Assembly: GCF_002234915.1 (NCBI RefSeq)
Contig: NZ_NEWD01000006.1
Coordinates: 1 to 64,000 of the forward strand
DNA from: Bifidobacterium vansinderenii
Lineage (GTDB): Bacteria; Actinomycetota; Actinomycetes; Actinomycetales; Bifidobacteriaceae
DNA length: 64,000 nt
Direction of reading: 5' to 3'
The position numbers and the translations under genes were made by a program. The notes beneath the pieces were generated by a model. It saw only the letters and a program-made list of their open reading frames with translations. It did not search any database and was not told the DNA's origin. Shown in pieces: positions 26,922 to 36,680 of this stretch (position 1 is its first letter; each line of letters begins with the position of its first letter).

Positions 26922-28417
26922 CGGAGTCCTTCCCCCGAAGCGATCCCCGACTCCTCCGAAGTCTGCGCCGAAGGACTATCGATCCCATCCTCCTCGATCT
27001 CGACTTCCGTCGTGCCGTCTTCTTCAGGCACATTCTGATCATCGTCATCATCGAAATCATCGTCATCATCGAAATCGGGAAGCTCATCCGTGCCCGCATC
27101 CGAAACATAATCCTCAAGGCACTCGCGCAGCTTCTCACGCTGCGGGAACATGCCGACGATATGCTCGGCCAGTGCGCACGCCTCGTCATAGCCGATCACG
27201 GTGTCGATCTTTCGAATCCACCGCCCCACGCGCTCCGCGGAAGCCTCATCGTCCTGCTTGTAGACGTCCGAATCAGGATCCTTCAGCACGTTGCGGAAAT
27301 AGCGCAGCGTTTCCTCCAACGACTTGGGATCCCGTGCGATCACATCAAGCAGGCGAATCGTAACATCGCCCGTGCAGCTCGTCAGACAATAATCAGACGC
27401 CTCCCTGGCCAGCCGTTCCTCCCGTACCAGCCTCTCATACGCCGGATTGACCTTTGGCATCGAACCGAACCTGCGGCACTTCGTCTGCAGACGGACTATC
27501 TCATCCCGATCCCCCTCCCAATGTTCTCCGCTGATCGCACGCAACCGTGCAACGTACACGGCCTCCGGATCGGTCTGCGCGATGAGAATGTAATACACGT
27601 ACAACCGACGCAGTCCCTCAACGTCGTGAAGATGCTCGTACGCGGCCTCCAGAATGGTCATCCACGTATGCGGCAGGTCATCCAAATGCGACACGGTGGA
27701 ACTCGGCACGAGAATACGCATGTTCGCAAGATTCCGTTCATTAGCGTTCGTCGGACGCCGTTTCCTGTACAACGACTCGCGATGCTGCGCCAGAGTTTCA
27801 GTCGCCGCCTGACCGGGACGCCGCTGCAGCTCCTCGTTCTCCTCCAGGTCACCATTGCGGAACAGATCATGCTCCATGACCCGGAAGACCTTCTCCAGAT
27901 CCGGGAACTCATACAACGTCTCCAGAACACGTTTGACCGCACGCCAATCATCATCCGACAGTCGCGACGAGAACGAAAACTCACGGCGCACATACCCATG
28001 CACCATATCTGACGCATCCCGCGGAAACTCGGGTTCAACCCCCTGCTCCCGATCACGCCGCCGACGCAGCCACTCCGCCATGGCGATCAACGTGGCCGCC
28101 ACATGCTTGCAATACGCGGAACGCCGCGCATACGGGCAGCTGCACGCGGCCGACACCACCCGACCCCGATGCAGACGCACATCCACCTGATAATCATCAT
28201 TGCCACGGACCACAGCGTGCCACAAATCCTTCGCGATCGGCTCGGGCACGTCCACCTTCCCGGCATCAAAATACGCCCGACCGCGTTCGTAGATATAGGA
28301 CTTGAACAAGCCGTAATAGCGCCCCTTCAGGAACTCGTCGATGTCGGCGTCGGACATCCCGATATCGGCACTGACACTATCGGCACCGGGCGTTTCTTCA
28401 GACATCATCGTCATCAT
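26918..28417 (-). CDS. SWIM zinc-finger protein
   Basis: A 499-residue protein with a SWIM finger: Cys92, Cys94, Cys103 and His105 in CSCPYARRSAYCKH. SWIM fingers bind DNA or proteins and are common in helicases and transposases, but here the rest is helical repeat. The block TWMTILEAAYEHLHDVEGLR and the following IYVYYIL-like helices match the neighbours at 25896 and 28526. The C-terminus is a very acidic tail with two runs of five Asp. The gene is read divergently from the third family member and is translationally coupled to the one downstream. Several ATGs lie near the start; the first is used. Confidence 0.72.
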   Translation of the reverse strand: MMTMMSEETPGADSVSADIGMSDADIDEFLKGRYYGLFKSYIYERGRAYFDAGKVDVPEPIAKDLWHAVVRGNDDYQVDVRLHRGRVVSAACSCPYARRSAYCKHVAATLIAMAEWLRRRRDREQGVEPEFPRDASDMVHGYVRREFSFSSRLSDDDWRAVKRVLETLYEFPDLEKVFRVMEHDLFRNGDLEENEELQRRPGQAATETLAQHRESLYRKRRPTNANERNLANMRILVPSSTVSHLDDLPHTWMTILEAAYEHLHDVEGLRRLYVYYILIAQTDPEAVYVARLRAISGEHWEGDRDEIVRLQTKCRRFGSMPKVNPAYERLVREERLAREASDYCLTSCTGDVTIRLLDVIARDPKSLEETLRYFRNVLKDPDSDVYKQDDEASAERVGRWIRKIDTVIGYDEACALAEHIVGMFPQREKLRECLEDYVSDAGTDELPDFDDDDDFDDDDDQNVPEEDGTTEVEIEEDGIDSPSAQTSEESGIASGEGLR

Positions 28418-28525
28418 CGTTCACCTTTTCACTTGATCCACTTGCCTCTTCGCAACCACTCTCCTCATTCAACCACACATGGGCGCGACTGTAACATCAG
28501 CGCAATCCCGCGATACCATGGCGCT

Positions 28526-31075
28526 ATGAAGATGTTCAATGTCGAACCGACCCCGGTCATGGAATTCCGCACATTGTTCCCCGTCGAGAACAAGGATTAT
28601 CGCGAGCAGGATCAGCTGCTGCGCGATGGCCGCGATCTGTACGAATGCGCCAGACTCAGGCACGTCACCAACACTGACGGGATATGGTATGCCGACGTCG
28701 TCGACGCAACAAACGGCACAAAAATCAAGGCCTCCGTCGCCATTCGGTCGGATGGAGAGACGATCACCGGCATGGCATGCACCTGCACCACGTCTAAACC
28801 ACTCTTCAGCACACCGAAGTCACAATCGCAATCGCCGCGATGCGTTCATGCCTGCGCCTTGTGTTTCATGCTGTTCTACCGTCATCGCTATCAATCCCGC
28901 GACGGCAAGCCCCATATCCCCTATGAGGCTTCGACCATTGCTGACCGTTATCTTTCCGATCGACTGCGAAGCCGCTTCGCCGCAGCCAACAATGCCGAAG
29001 CCGGAAGGACGGTTGCTGCTGGATTGGAGGTGTTGCTGAGTTTTCCAAATAAGGACAGTGACCGCGATAACTTCCACTGGAGGGAGTGGCTTGGCAATCG
29101 TTACGGATGTGTACTGCTGGGAAACTGTCTGCCCTCCATTGAAGAGTCCATCGATAACGCAACCCGGACATGGCCCAAACGGGATACTTCGGATCTTGAC
29201 GCCACTCTGCCGCACGGTTGGTTCACACTGCTCGAAAGCGCGTATGAGCGCGCAGAAGATGTGGACCAACTCGCTCGGATATACGCCATCTACATCGTGC
29301 AAGGAAAGAATCCGCAGGACGCGCGGTACGTTGACCGTCTGCGTTGGATGTTGTCGGGATCACGCGCATTGGAGTCGAAGCTCAATACGCTCATCGACGA
29401 CATCATCCGTTACTACAAACCGCCGAAAGATGAATGGCATCATGATCGATCGAACCGCGCCTACGAGCAGCTGTTGCGCGTCTTTATGATGTCCGACGCG
29501 GCAGTGGAATACTGCAATGTCATGCATAAGCGTGACAGATGGTGTTCAAAGCGACTAAAGGAGACCATCGCCGTCGATTATCCAGAATTTGGCGGGGCCC
29601 TCGCATCGCTCAAAAATTCCGGTGCATGGAGCCAGCGGTACGACGACAATCTGGATTACGACTTGCGCGAATTCCGAATCCTTCTGCAGGAGCTCGCCCC
29701 CATGCTGTCCGTCAACGGATACACGGATCCCATCATCGATGACTGTTCTGAGCTGTTCCAGGCGGCGGCCCGCGGGTCGAAATCGACCTTCAGACTCACC
29801 ATATCGCGCTACTTCAGCGACACCCGGCGTGCCACGATATGTCGGGATCTCATCGACATGGTCCGCGGCAACGAGGATCCCGAATACTCCATCAACGCAT
29901 GCCTCAAGCATATTCTCGATCGTGCCTATGACGGCATTGCAGCATACGCCGATCCTCTGTCCAAGACCTTCCTTGTCGAAGACGACATTCAGGTCTTTAC
30001 CGTCCCGGTCGACGACTCGATTCTGCAGCAGAAGAAGCCGAAGGATTTCAAAGAAGCGCTGCAATACGTCGATGCAGTGGACAGCAAACCATTCACTGGC
30101 GATTATGAGAAAGACCTCGCCATTATTCAGGCCTCTTTGCAGGAGCAACTCGCACAGCGAAAGGCCGCCGCCCGATTGGAAGACATGACCACGGAGAGCA
30201 ACGACAACGTCGTTCTCAACAACGATCAGAAAACGAATCCGACCGACCTGCGCGAATGTCTCAACAATCAGCTCGCGGTACTGTACGGATGCCGATACAC
30301 TCTGGACACGCTGGACGATCAGGACTTTGGCGTCGACGATCTGTTTATTCCGGCCGTCACTCTTGGTCAAAAGGCGAAATGGTATTGTCTGACGCCGGGC
30401 CAGCTCGGACTCTGTGCCGCGGAATATGCGCTGCGATATCAGCGGTGTCGACAGACGCAGCAGGACCCGTCGCTTTTGTTCCGCCGTCTGACGGAAAAGG
30501 GCTTGAAGCGGTCCATCACGAACACTCTTGCGTACATGATGGAAGCGGCCGGCATGCTCGGATTCTCGGGAGCACCGAAGACTGCCGAGGAGAGAGAAGC
30601 ACTCCATGCGCTTCGTGACGATTCCCGTTCCGAACACCATCAATGTCAGATGCGCCCTGATCGCGACGAGGCTTTGCGGTTCCTCGCCGATACCCTGGAA
30701 CAAATCAACAGGAACTTTCACGCGCCCGACATCCATGATCTTGCCATGGCTAGGGACTACACGTCCTTTGATCAGCTTGGATTCTGCAACGACAGGGAGA
30801 AAAGTCATATCGTCCTTTCCATGATGCTGCTCATGGCCAGCATGCCGGACCAGGTTTCCTCGATGATCATTGGACGGCCAGAGCATGCCGAACTCGCCAG
30901 ACTCATTGTTGACAAGGCCAAAGCGACTTTTCTCGAGCTTCAGAAAATGCGGGAGAAGGAGGATAAAGAACCGGATTACGAATACATGTTCTTTCATGCG
31001 CTGCCCCTGTCCGACACCATCAGCCTTGCGATGGACATGCTGTGCGACGTTCATGAGCGTATGCGCAATGCGTGA
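28526..31075 (+). CDS. Large SWIM-type protein, 849 residues
   Basis: The third and largest member of the group. A SWIM-like finger is spread over Cys85, Cys87, Cys106 and His108 (CTC ... RCVH, with a longer insert than usual). It shares the GWFTLLESAYERAEDVDQLA block and the YVDRLRWMLSG segment with the two divergent neighbours. The C-terminal half (about 480-849) is unique in the window, helical, with no known catalytic motif. I chose the ATG at 28526 because the frame upstream runs into the divergent gene. No clear ribosome site is present; GATACC 8 bases before hints at a leaderless mRNA. Confidence 0.7.
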   Translation: MKMFNVEPTPVMEFRTLFPVENKDYREQDQLLRDGRDLYECARLRHVTNTDGIWYADVVDATNGTKIKASVAIRSDGETITGMACTCTTSKPLFSTPKSQSQSPRCVHACALCFMLFYRHRYQSRDGKPHIPYEASTIADRYLSDRLRSRFAAANNAEAGRTVAAGLEVLLSFPNKDSDRDNFHWREWLGNRYGCVLLGNCLPSIEESIDNATRTWPKRDTSDLDATLPHGWFTLLESAYERAEDVDQLARIYAIYIVQGKNPQDARYVDRLRWMLSGSRALESKLNTLIDDIIRYYKPPKDEWHHDRSNRAYEQLLRVFMMSDAAVEYCNVMHKRDRWCSKRLKETIAVDYPEFGGALASLKNSGAWSQRYDDNLDYDLREFRILLQELAPMLSVNGYTDPIIDDCSELFQAAARGSKSTFRLTISRYFSDTRRATICRDLIDMVRGNEDPEYSINACLKHILDRAYDGIAAYADPLSKTFLVEDDIQVFTVPVDDSILQQKKPKDFKEALQYVDAVDSKPFTGDYEKDLAIIQASLQEQLAQRKAAARLEDMTTESNDNVVLNNDQKTNPTDLRECLNNQLAVLYGCRYTLDTLDDQDFGVDDLFIPAVTLGQKAKWYCLTPGQLGLCAAEYALRYQRCRQTQQDPSLLFRRLTEKGLKRSITNTLAYMMEAAGMLGFSGAPKTAEEREALHALRDDSRSEHHQCQMRPDRDEALRFLADTLEQINRNFHAPDIHDLAMARDYTSFDQLGFCNDREKSHIVLSMMLLMASMPDQVSSMIIGRPEHAELARLIVDKAKATFLELQKMREKEDKEPDYEYMFFHALPLSDTISLAMDMLCDVHERMRNA

Positions 31076-31167
31076 TGCCGGAAAACATTCGTCATTGAAC
31101 ACCAACTCTCATGAGCGATGACTCTGGGAGACAAGCCGCCTTCGGCGTCAGGAACCGCATTCCCGTC

Positions 31168-31173
31168 TACAAT
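31168..31173 (+). promoter_or_regulatory. -10 element of a leaderless mazG-NADAR gene
   Basis: TACAAT ends 6 bases before the ATG at 31180 and no ribosome site lies between, so the transcript probably begins at the start codon. Confidence 0.5.
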
Positions 31174-31179
31174 GCAACC

Positions 31180-32259
31180 ATGATCAGTGAAGATACCATT
31201 CAGGAGATTCGGGACTTCGTGCGGGAGCGTGACTGGAGTCGGTTCCATACGCCGGAGAATCTGGCGAAGTCCATCAGCATCGAGGCGGCGGAACTGCTGG
31301 AATGCTATCAGTGGAGTCCGCAGATGCCGCCGCTCGGTGAGGAGCATGTTCACGAGGAGCTTGCCGACGTGCTCATCTACTGCATCATGCTCGCCGACCG
31401 GCTCGGTGTGGACATGGACGACATCGTCGCGACCAAGCTGACGAAGACCCGTGCCAAGTATCCGGCGAGCGCGGTGCGGGATCATCCCGACGAGGCCATC
31501 AGGCGACATTGGGCCGCGCGCGGCGAAAGCGTAAGCGCGGACGGGGACGAATCCGCGGAAAACGAAGCCTCGGAACGGTCGGAACTCTCGAGGAATCAGC
31601 TGAAGCAGATGGTCTCCGCACGCAACGACATCGCGATTCGTACGGTCGGTCAAGCTACCGAGCTGGCTGATTCCATGCGGATCCGTCATGATCTTCGCTG
31701 GCTGCTTGACGAGGAAGCTAGCGGCGTCAACCACGACTATTTCGGTTTCTGGAACGGTGAGGACTGGGCGTCGAACTTTCATCCGGCGCCGTTCGACGTT
31801 GACTGGGACGTCTCCGGTGATGCACTGCCCGAACGCACGATATTGCACTTTGCATGCAGCGAGCAGTGGTTCATGTTCCGCAAGGCATGGCGGTTCAACG
31901 ACGCCGATGCCATGCATGCGGTGCTGCAGCCCGGACTGGCCCCACATGACTACAAACGAATCGGACGCAGCGTGAGGAATTTCGACGAAGTGATTTGGAG
32001 TCGGGAATCCGATCGGTACATGCTCGAGGCGCTCATCTTCAAGTTCACGCAGAATCCGGAACTGGCCGCAGCGCTATTGGGCACCGGCGATCAGGTTCTT
32101 GTCGAATGTTCCCCGTTCGATGCCATTTGGGGAATTCGTCTCGGCAAACGGGATCGCGAGGGCCGAATCGACGATCGTTGGCTGGATCCCCGAAACTGGA
32201 AGGGGAGGAACCGTCTGGGATTTCTCCTCATGGATCTAAGGGAGGCGCTGCGCGCGTAG
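31180..32259 (+). CDS. MazG pyrophosphohydrolase - NADAR fusion
   Basis: A 359-residue two-domain protein. Residues 1-100 form a MazG-type nucleotide pyrophosphohydrolase: ENLAKSISIEAAELLE and EELADVLIYCI carry the Glu/Asp metal ligands. Residues 185-358 form a NADAR (YbiA-like, DUF1768) domain: FGFWNGEDWASNF, CSEQWFMFRKAWRF, YKRIGRSVRNF, LVECSPFDAIWGI and the final WKGRNRLGFLLMDLREAL. MazG enzymes clear abnormal or signalling nucleotides; NADAR domains act on NAD/ADP-ribose chemistry, including removal of ADP-ribose from guanine. A fusion suggests control of nucleotide or NAD metabolism during phage attack. It follows the SWIM gene on the same strand by about 100 bases. Confidence 0.82.
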   Translation: MISEDTIQEIRDFVRERDWSRFHTPENLAKSISIEAAELLECYQWSPQMPPLGEEHVHEELADVLIYCIMLADRLGVDMDDIVATKLTKTRAKYPASAVRDHPDEAIRRHWAARGESVSADGDESAENEASERSELSRNQLKQMVSARNDIAIRTVGQATELADSMRIRHDLRWLLDEEASGVNHDYFGFWNGEDWASNFHPAPFDVDWDVSGDALPERTILHFACSEQWFMFRKAWRFNDADAMHAVLQPGLAPHDYKRIGRSVRNFDEVIWSRESDRYMLEALIFKFTQNPELAAALLGTGDQVLVECSPFDAIWGIRLGKRDREGRIDDRWLDPRNWKGRNRLGFLLMDLREALRA

Positions 32260-32289
32260 GGCAGATGTCGCGATAGTCCCTCACTCCAG

Positions 32290-33126
32290 CTACCGCAGCT
32301 GTGGATCCGCGAAGCGGCGATTCTTCAGGACGGGGAGGTCGCGGCGGGCTTGGACAAGCGCGGTTCGGTCCAACGTGGCGGTGATCGTCTCTGCGCTCGA
32401 ATCCCCCGCCTGAGCGATTACCTCGCCCAAGGGACCGATGATGCGGCTGCAGCCGATATTGCGTTTGCTCACTTCGCTGCAGGCCAGCACATAGCAGGTG
32501 TTCTCCATGGCCCTAGCCGCGGTCATCAGAGACCAGTGGTATTCCTTTGCCGGACCCCGCACCCATGCGGCGCTTACCACGATCGCATCCGCGCCCCGCA
32601 CGGCCAGCGAGCGCGCGGTTTCGGGGAAGCGCACGTCATAGCAGGTCATCACGCCGATCTTCCATCCGTCAATGTCTACGATCGGCGGCAGTTCGTTTCC
32701 GGGACGCACCACATCGGACTCCCGTGCCGAGAACGCATCATAGAGGTGCAGCTTGCGGTAGGAAGCGACGATTCTGCCATCGCGGATCACCAGGAACATG
32801 TTGGAGACCCGGGAATCCGGACCGTCATCATCCGAATCCCCGGCGATATGCACTGTTCCCATCAGCGTGATGCCTCGGTCGGCGCTGACCCGGCGCAACC
32901 CCTGTACGAACGGCCCATCCAACGGTTGGGCATGTGCGGCGGCGAAGGCGTCGTCATCGCCATCGCGGGCGATTAGCCCCTCCGGCAATACCAGCAGCCG
33001 TGCGCCCTGCGCATTTGCATCTGCTGCGAGACCATCGATGATCTCGAGATTCCTCTCCGGTTCACGAGCCACGGTGAATTGGGCCACCGTCACCTTCAAC
33101 CGATCAGTTACATTTTCACCCATCAT
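32290..33126 (-). CDS. Nitrilase-superfamily amidase (carbon-nitrogen hydrolase)
   Basis: A 278-residue enzyme of the nitrilase superfamily, with the Glu-Lys-Cys triad visible in LVLPEGL (near 45), SYRKLHLYDAF (near 125) and MTCYDVRFPE (near 160). Length and the YDAF and DVRFPE wording fit the omega-amidase/deaminated-glutathione amidase branch, which removes ammonia from small carboxamides in the cytoplasm. Two adjacent ATGs start the frame; the second is better spaced from GGAG. Confidence 0.85.
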   Translation of the reverse strand: MMGENVTDRLKVTVAQFTVAREPERNLEIIDGLAADANAQGARLLVLPEGLIARDGDDDAFAAAHAQPLDGPFVQGLRRVSADRGITLMGTVHIAGDSDDDGPDSRVSNMFLVIRDGRIVASYRKLHLYDAFSARESDVVRPGNELPPIVDIDGWKIGVMTCYDVRFPETARSLAVRGADAIVVSAAWVRGPAKEYHWSLMTAARAMENTCYVLACSEVSKRNIGCSRIIGPLGEVIAQAGDSSAETITATLDRTALVQARRDLPVLKNRRFADPQLR

Positions 33127-33249
33127 TGCTCCGTTCTCGTCACATGCCGTGCTTTTCGCGGGGACGACTCACACGCCCCACTGGAACGCTCTTCCCCCGT
33201 CTCGAAGCTTCTCGTACCGCATATGTGCCAAGAATACGCAGAATTCTGC

Positions 33250-33499
33250 CCTATCCCCCGTTTTGGAGGTCCTTCCGCCGGCCTGCAAGGATCTATCTCC
33301 CGTTTGGGAGGTTCTTCATAAAGTAGCCACTCCCGCCGTCTTTGCCGTAATACGCCTTCTCCAGTCAAGAAAACCAATGTTCTCCATAAAAGCTACGGAA
33401 TATTGCCACTCTTGACGTATCTTCTTGAATCGCAAGAACCTCCAAATCGGTGGTTAGCTTTCTGCAGACTCAATAAAAGACCTCCAAATCGGGAGATGG
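33250..33499. repeat. Long hairpin element E1
   Basis: Four copies of a 20-base motif with core CTCCCGTTTGGGAG-like symmetry lie here. Two face right (33254-33274, 33296-33316) and two left (33434-33453, 33476-33496), so the ends pair into arms of about 70 bases with several mismatches. Between the arms a short GTAGC/GCTAC stem (33323, 33391) brackets a 64-base loop. Same plan as E2 at 40142-40327. It fills the 490-base gap between the amidase and kinase genes, which has no gene. Confidence 0.7.
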
Positions 33500-33617
33500 A
33501 ACGGCATTGCGACCTCTCGAAGTCCGTAAGCGGCCCAGATCGGGGAGATCCCGGATTCACCGCATCTCATCCAAGCGCTCAGTCCGTCTCATCACGCATC
33601 CTCGTTGAGACTTTCGG

Positions 33618-34601
33618 TCACTGTTTCCAATCGGCGAACGCCCTGCGGAATGTCTCCGCGGCTTCAACGGTGCTTGCATAGGGCCGCCCTATGCCGATGA
33701 GCCGCTTCATGCAACGAAGCTGATCAGCGGTCAGCACCAATTCGTCATACCACGCCGCGCCTTTTGCGGCGCGCGCTCCATGTTCCCGGTTCCCGTCGCG
33801 TGCTTTCCCCGGGCGTTGCGTCAACGCGTCACACGAATACATGAGGTAGAGCAGCACGTCGGCCAGCCGAGCATGGTCAAGGTCGATCCTGCCGGAATCG
33901 GGAATCACAGCGCTCTCCGCATTATGTGCGGCATCCGGCATATCCGGCATTGAGCGCATCCCAGGTCCGGAAGCCCGAACATCAGGCCCCGGCCGCGTCG
34001 GCATGTACCGGGCCAGTCCAAAGTCGATCAGCGATGCATGCTTCCCATCGTCCATCACGTTCGACAGGCTGATGTCGCCGTGAATCACGCTGCGCGAATG
34101 CAGGTAGACCAGCACGTCGAGCAACTGAACACCGATGCGGTAGATCTCAGCACGGGAGAACTCCTTGTGTCGGTCAAACAGCCAGCTTTTCAATGTGATC
34201 CCCGGCTGCTGGGACAGCACGAAATAGTAGCCGCTGCGTTCGTTGATCACGCCCAGCAACTCTGGGACGGCGGGATGCGACAGCCCGGAGAGAATCACCG
34301 CCTCATAGTGGTTGCCTCCCGCATTGCGCTTCCGCATTCCACGTCGAAACCGCTTGAGCACCACACGTCGCCCATTGGGATCCTCGGCCTGCAGACACAT
34401 GCCATACCGCCCGCCGCCCAAACATCTGGTCACCCGGTATCCGCCGATTACGGCGCTTCCACGTCTTCCAGCCGAAACAGGCACCAACATGCGGAACAGC
34501 ACGGCGTCGAACGTATCGGCCATCGTGCAGAACATCCCGGACAGGAGGCGCACAACCTTGGAGGCTTGAGGGAATCGGAAGAATGACAAGGACTTCTTCA
34601 T
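33618..34601 (-). CDS. Serine/threonine protein kinase-like protein
   Basis: A 327-residue protein kinase. It shows a glycine loop (GGGRYGMCLQA), the ATP-binding Lys (VVLKRF), the catalytic loop HGDISLSNVM with the Asp base, and the metal-binding DFG in LIDFGLARY. The HGD loop instead of HRD is common in bacterial kinase-like proteins. A 40-residue insert rich in Met, Pro and Asp follows DFG, and no membrane helix or PASTA domain is present, so it is a soluble kinase. The ATG at 34601 has GGGGGA 8 bases upstream. The next gene upstream encodes a zinc-ribbon protein, a frequent partner of such kinases. Confidence 0.82.
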   Translation of the reverse strand: MKKSLSFFRFPQASKVVRLLSGMFCTMADTFDAVLFRMLVPVSAGRRGSAVIGGYRVTRCLGGGRYGMCLQAEDPNGRRVVLKRFRRGMRKRNAGGNHYEAVILSGLSHPAVPELLGVINERSGYYFVLSQQPGITLKSWLFDRHKEFSRAEIYRIGVQLLDVLVYLHSRSVIHGDISLSNVMDDGKHASLIDFGLARYMPTRPGPDVRASGPGMRSMPDMPDAAHNAESAVIPDSGRIDLDHARLADVLLYLMYSCDALTQRPGKARDGNREHGARAAKGAAWYDELVLTADQLRCMKRLIGIGRPYASTVEAAETFRRAFADWKQ

Positions 34602-34764
34602 AACGGCAATCCCCCGATTCCTTCGCACACAGCCGCATCTATCTTCTCCACAACCGGTATCGCGTTCGACATCCAATCACAACACCTGCCGCCCGCGCAG
34701 CCGCGCAGCCCGCGGCGGCGTCACCGCAAACATCCACAGATCCATGAAAGACGCGGCGCCAATC

Positions 34765-35268
34765 TCACCGCTGCGCCGGAGCCCCGCATTCCATGCAGAA
34801 CTTGGCCCCCGGGCTCAGCGGCTTGCCGCAGTTGCCACAGAACGTGGCGTTCGCCGTCATCTTCGCGCCGCATCCGAGGCAGAACTTGGAGCCGGCGGGA
34901 ACCACCGTGCCACACTGCGAACAGGTAAGACCGGCCGCGGAACCAGCCACGGCCCCAGCACCGGCACCAGTCCCCGAACCGGCGGCCGGCAGACTCGCCT
35001 GCCGCGAAGGCTGCGAGACCTGAGGCACCTGCTGCGAACGCCCCTGCACCGGATACTGAGGCTGCTGACCCTGCGGATACGGCTGATACCCCTGAGGATA
35101 CTGGGGATACCCCTGCGCCGGATACTGCTGCGGATAGGTCACATACCCCGCATCGGAGCTCGACATGCTGCCGAACATGCCGAACAGTCCCTTCTTCCTG
35201 TAGTACTTGCGCCCCTGATACCGATTCGGATACCTTCTGCGACTGCTCGACCCGAAGAAACCACTCAT
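34765..35268 (-). CDS. Double zinc-ribbon protein with Pro/Gln/Tyr repeats
   Basis: A 167-residue protein. Residues 1-35 are basic (RRRYPNRYQGRKYYRKK); residues 40-80 are a repeat of Tyr-Pro-Gln-Gly type; a Gly/Ala linker follows. The C-terminal 55 residues hold a double zinc ribbon with CSQCG, CLGCG, CGNCG and CMECG pairs. The disordered middle and ribbon end suggest a scaffold or RNA/protein-binding role. It precedes the kinase gene on the same strand by about 160 bases. Confidence 0.75.
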   Translation of the reverse strand: MSGFFGSSSRRRYPNRYQGRKYYRKKGLFGMFGSMSSSDAGYVTYPQQYPAQGYPQYPQGYQPYPQGQQPQYPVQGRSQQVPQVSQPSRQASLPAAGSGTGAGAGAVAGSAAGLTCSQCGTVVPAGSKFCLGCGAKMTANATFCGNCGKPLSPGAKFCMECGAPAQR

Positions 35269-35794
35269 GACGCCCTCCTAACGGCTGTATGGCTGGGCGC
35301 GACAACGCATGACACCTTTCATCACGCCTTGCACCGCGCACCTACCGGCATGCGCAAGCCATCGCGCACGCCCCGATCACCCGTATTGTAAGCCCATGAA
35401 CCGCAGGGCAAGGTGAAACGTCCTTGTTCCCGAACACTCGGGCCGCCGATCCCCAACGGGTCCGAAGCCGTAGCGAAACATCCCATTCGCGTCCCTGCAC
35501 ACAGACAAACGCTTATGCCGCGCAGTCCGTCAAGGCCAACGCTATGGCTCACATAATCCCTTCCTTCGTGCTTTAGTGAACTTGCTTACATGCGATTTCG
35601 CCCGTCGTGTCGACGACACGTCGGCGAGCGCATTCGCACCTATTCTTGATGGCAATTCCGACCGGATCCTCGGCGAACGGCACGCGATCCCACACGTTTC
35701 CGAGCGCTCGCACGATCCCGAAGTCGGACGGCGTCGCGACGGCACTGCCTCAACGCGACGTCACACACGACGACATCGAAAGGAGGTTCCATCG
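35269..35794. other. 526-base gap, nothing recognised
   Basis: Upstream of the activase gene. The reading frame that runs through its right part (from 35576) has no ribosome site or protein-like pattern before the ATG at 35795. AAAGGAGG near 35779 belongs to that gene. No tRNA, repeat or clear promoter was seen. Confidence 0.5.
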
Positions 35795-36577
35795 ATGAGC
35801 GGCAGAACACCCTACGTGTTCAACATCCAGCACTTCTCCACGCACGACGGCCCCGGCGTACGCACCACCGTGTTCTTCAAGGGCTGCCCGCTGCGCTGCG
35901 AATGGTGTCACAACCCCGAAAGCCAGCTGTTCACCCCGGAGATCATGACCGACAAGAACGGGAAGATCGAACACGTGGGCAGGCAGTACACCATCGACGA
36001 GCTGATGAAGGACGTGCTCAAGGATCACATGATCTACGACCAGTCCGGCGGCGGCGTAACGCTTTCCGGCGGCGAGGTGCTGGCCATGGACCACGACTAC
36101 ATCATGGAGTTCGTTCGCCGACTTGACGAACAGGAGATCAGCATCGGCATCGACACGTGCGGCGTCGCGGCGAGCAAGACCGTGGAGGAGATGTGCGACT
36201 ACGCCGACTTCTTCCTCTACGATCTCAAGTTCATCGACGACGACCTGCACAAGCGGTACACGGGCGGATCGAACCATCTGGTGCTCAAGAACCTCAAGAT
36301 CCTGGCGGCGAACAACGCGCGCATCTTCCTGCGGCTCATCATGCTGCCCGGCATCAACACCGGCAAGGACATGATCGAACGCACTATGCTGTGGCTGCGC
36401 ACGAACAACATCCCGGTCGAGCAGGTCGACATCCTGCCCTATCACAAGTTCGGCATGAACAAGTACGCCAAGCTCGGACGCAAGGCGATCTACTTCGAGG
36501 TGCCGAAGGACGAGCAGATGCAGGAGGTCAAGTCCGAGATCGAGAAATTCTACGACAACGTGACCATCGGAGGATGA
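35795..36577 (+). CDS. hypE: Radical-SAM activase for the 4-hydroxyproline dehydratase
   Basis: A 260-residue glycyl-radical-enzyme activase of the PFL-activase type. The iron-sulfur motif CPLRCEWC (Cys31, Cys35, Cys38) is followed by the SAM-binding GGGVTLSGGEVL near 86. It lacks the extra ferredoxin-like cysteine domain found in many other activases, so it is a short form. It should use SAM to place the glycyl radical on the enzyme at 37320-39746, the only glycyl radical enzyme in the window. The ATG follows AAAGGAGG by about 8 bases. Naming it HypE rests on its neighbour. The start of a hydroxyproline/proline catabolic island. Confidence 0.88.
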   Translation: MSGRTPYVFNIQHFSTHDGPGVRTTVFFKGCPLRCEWCHNPESQLFTPEIMTDKNGKIEHVGRQYTIDELMKDVLKDHMIYDQSGGGVTLSGGEVLAMDHDYIMEFVRRLDEQEISIGIDTCGVAASKTVEEMCDYADFFLYDLKFIDDDLHKRYTGGSNHLVLKNLKILAANNARIFLRLIMLPGINTGKDMIERTMLWLRTNNIPVEQVDILPYHKFGMNKYAKLGRKAIYFEVPKDEQMQEVKSEIEKFYDNVTIGG

Positions 36578-36680
36578 ATCGTCCGGCATGTCACGCTCGA
36601 CCCATCCGCAAGGCTCGCCCCATAGGCGTCACCCGTGGCAGAAACGGCAAGCCATAGGCACCCGCCGTCACGACGGCGAA

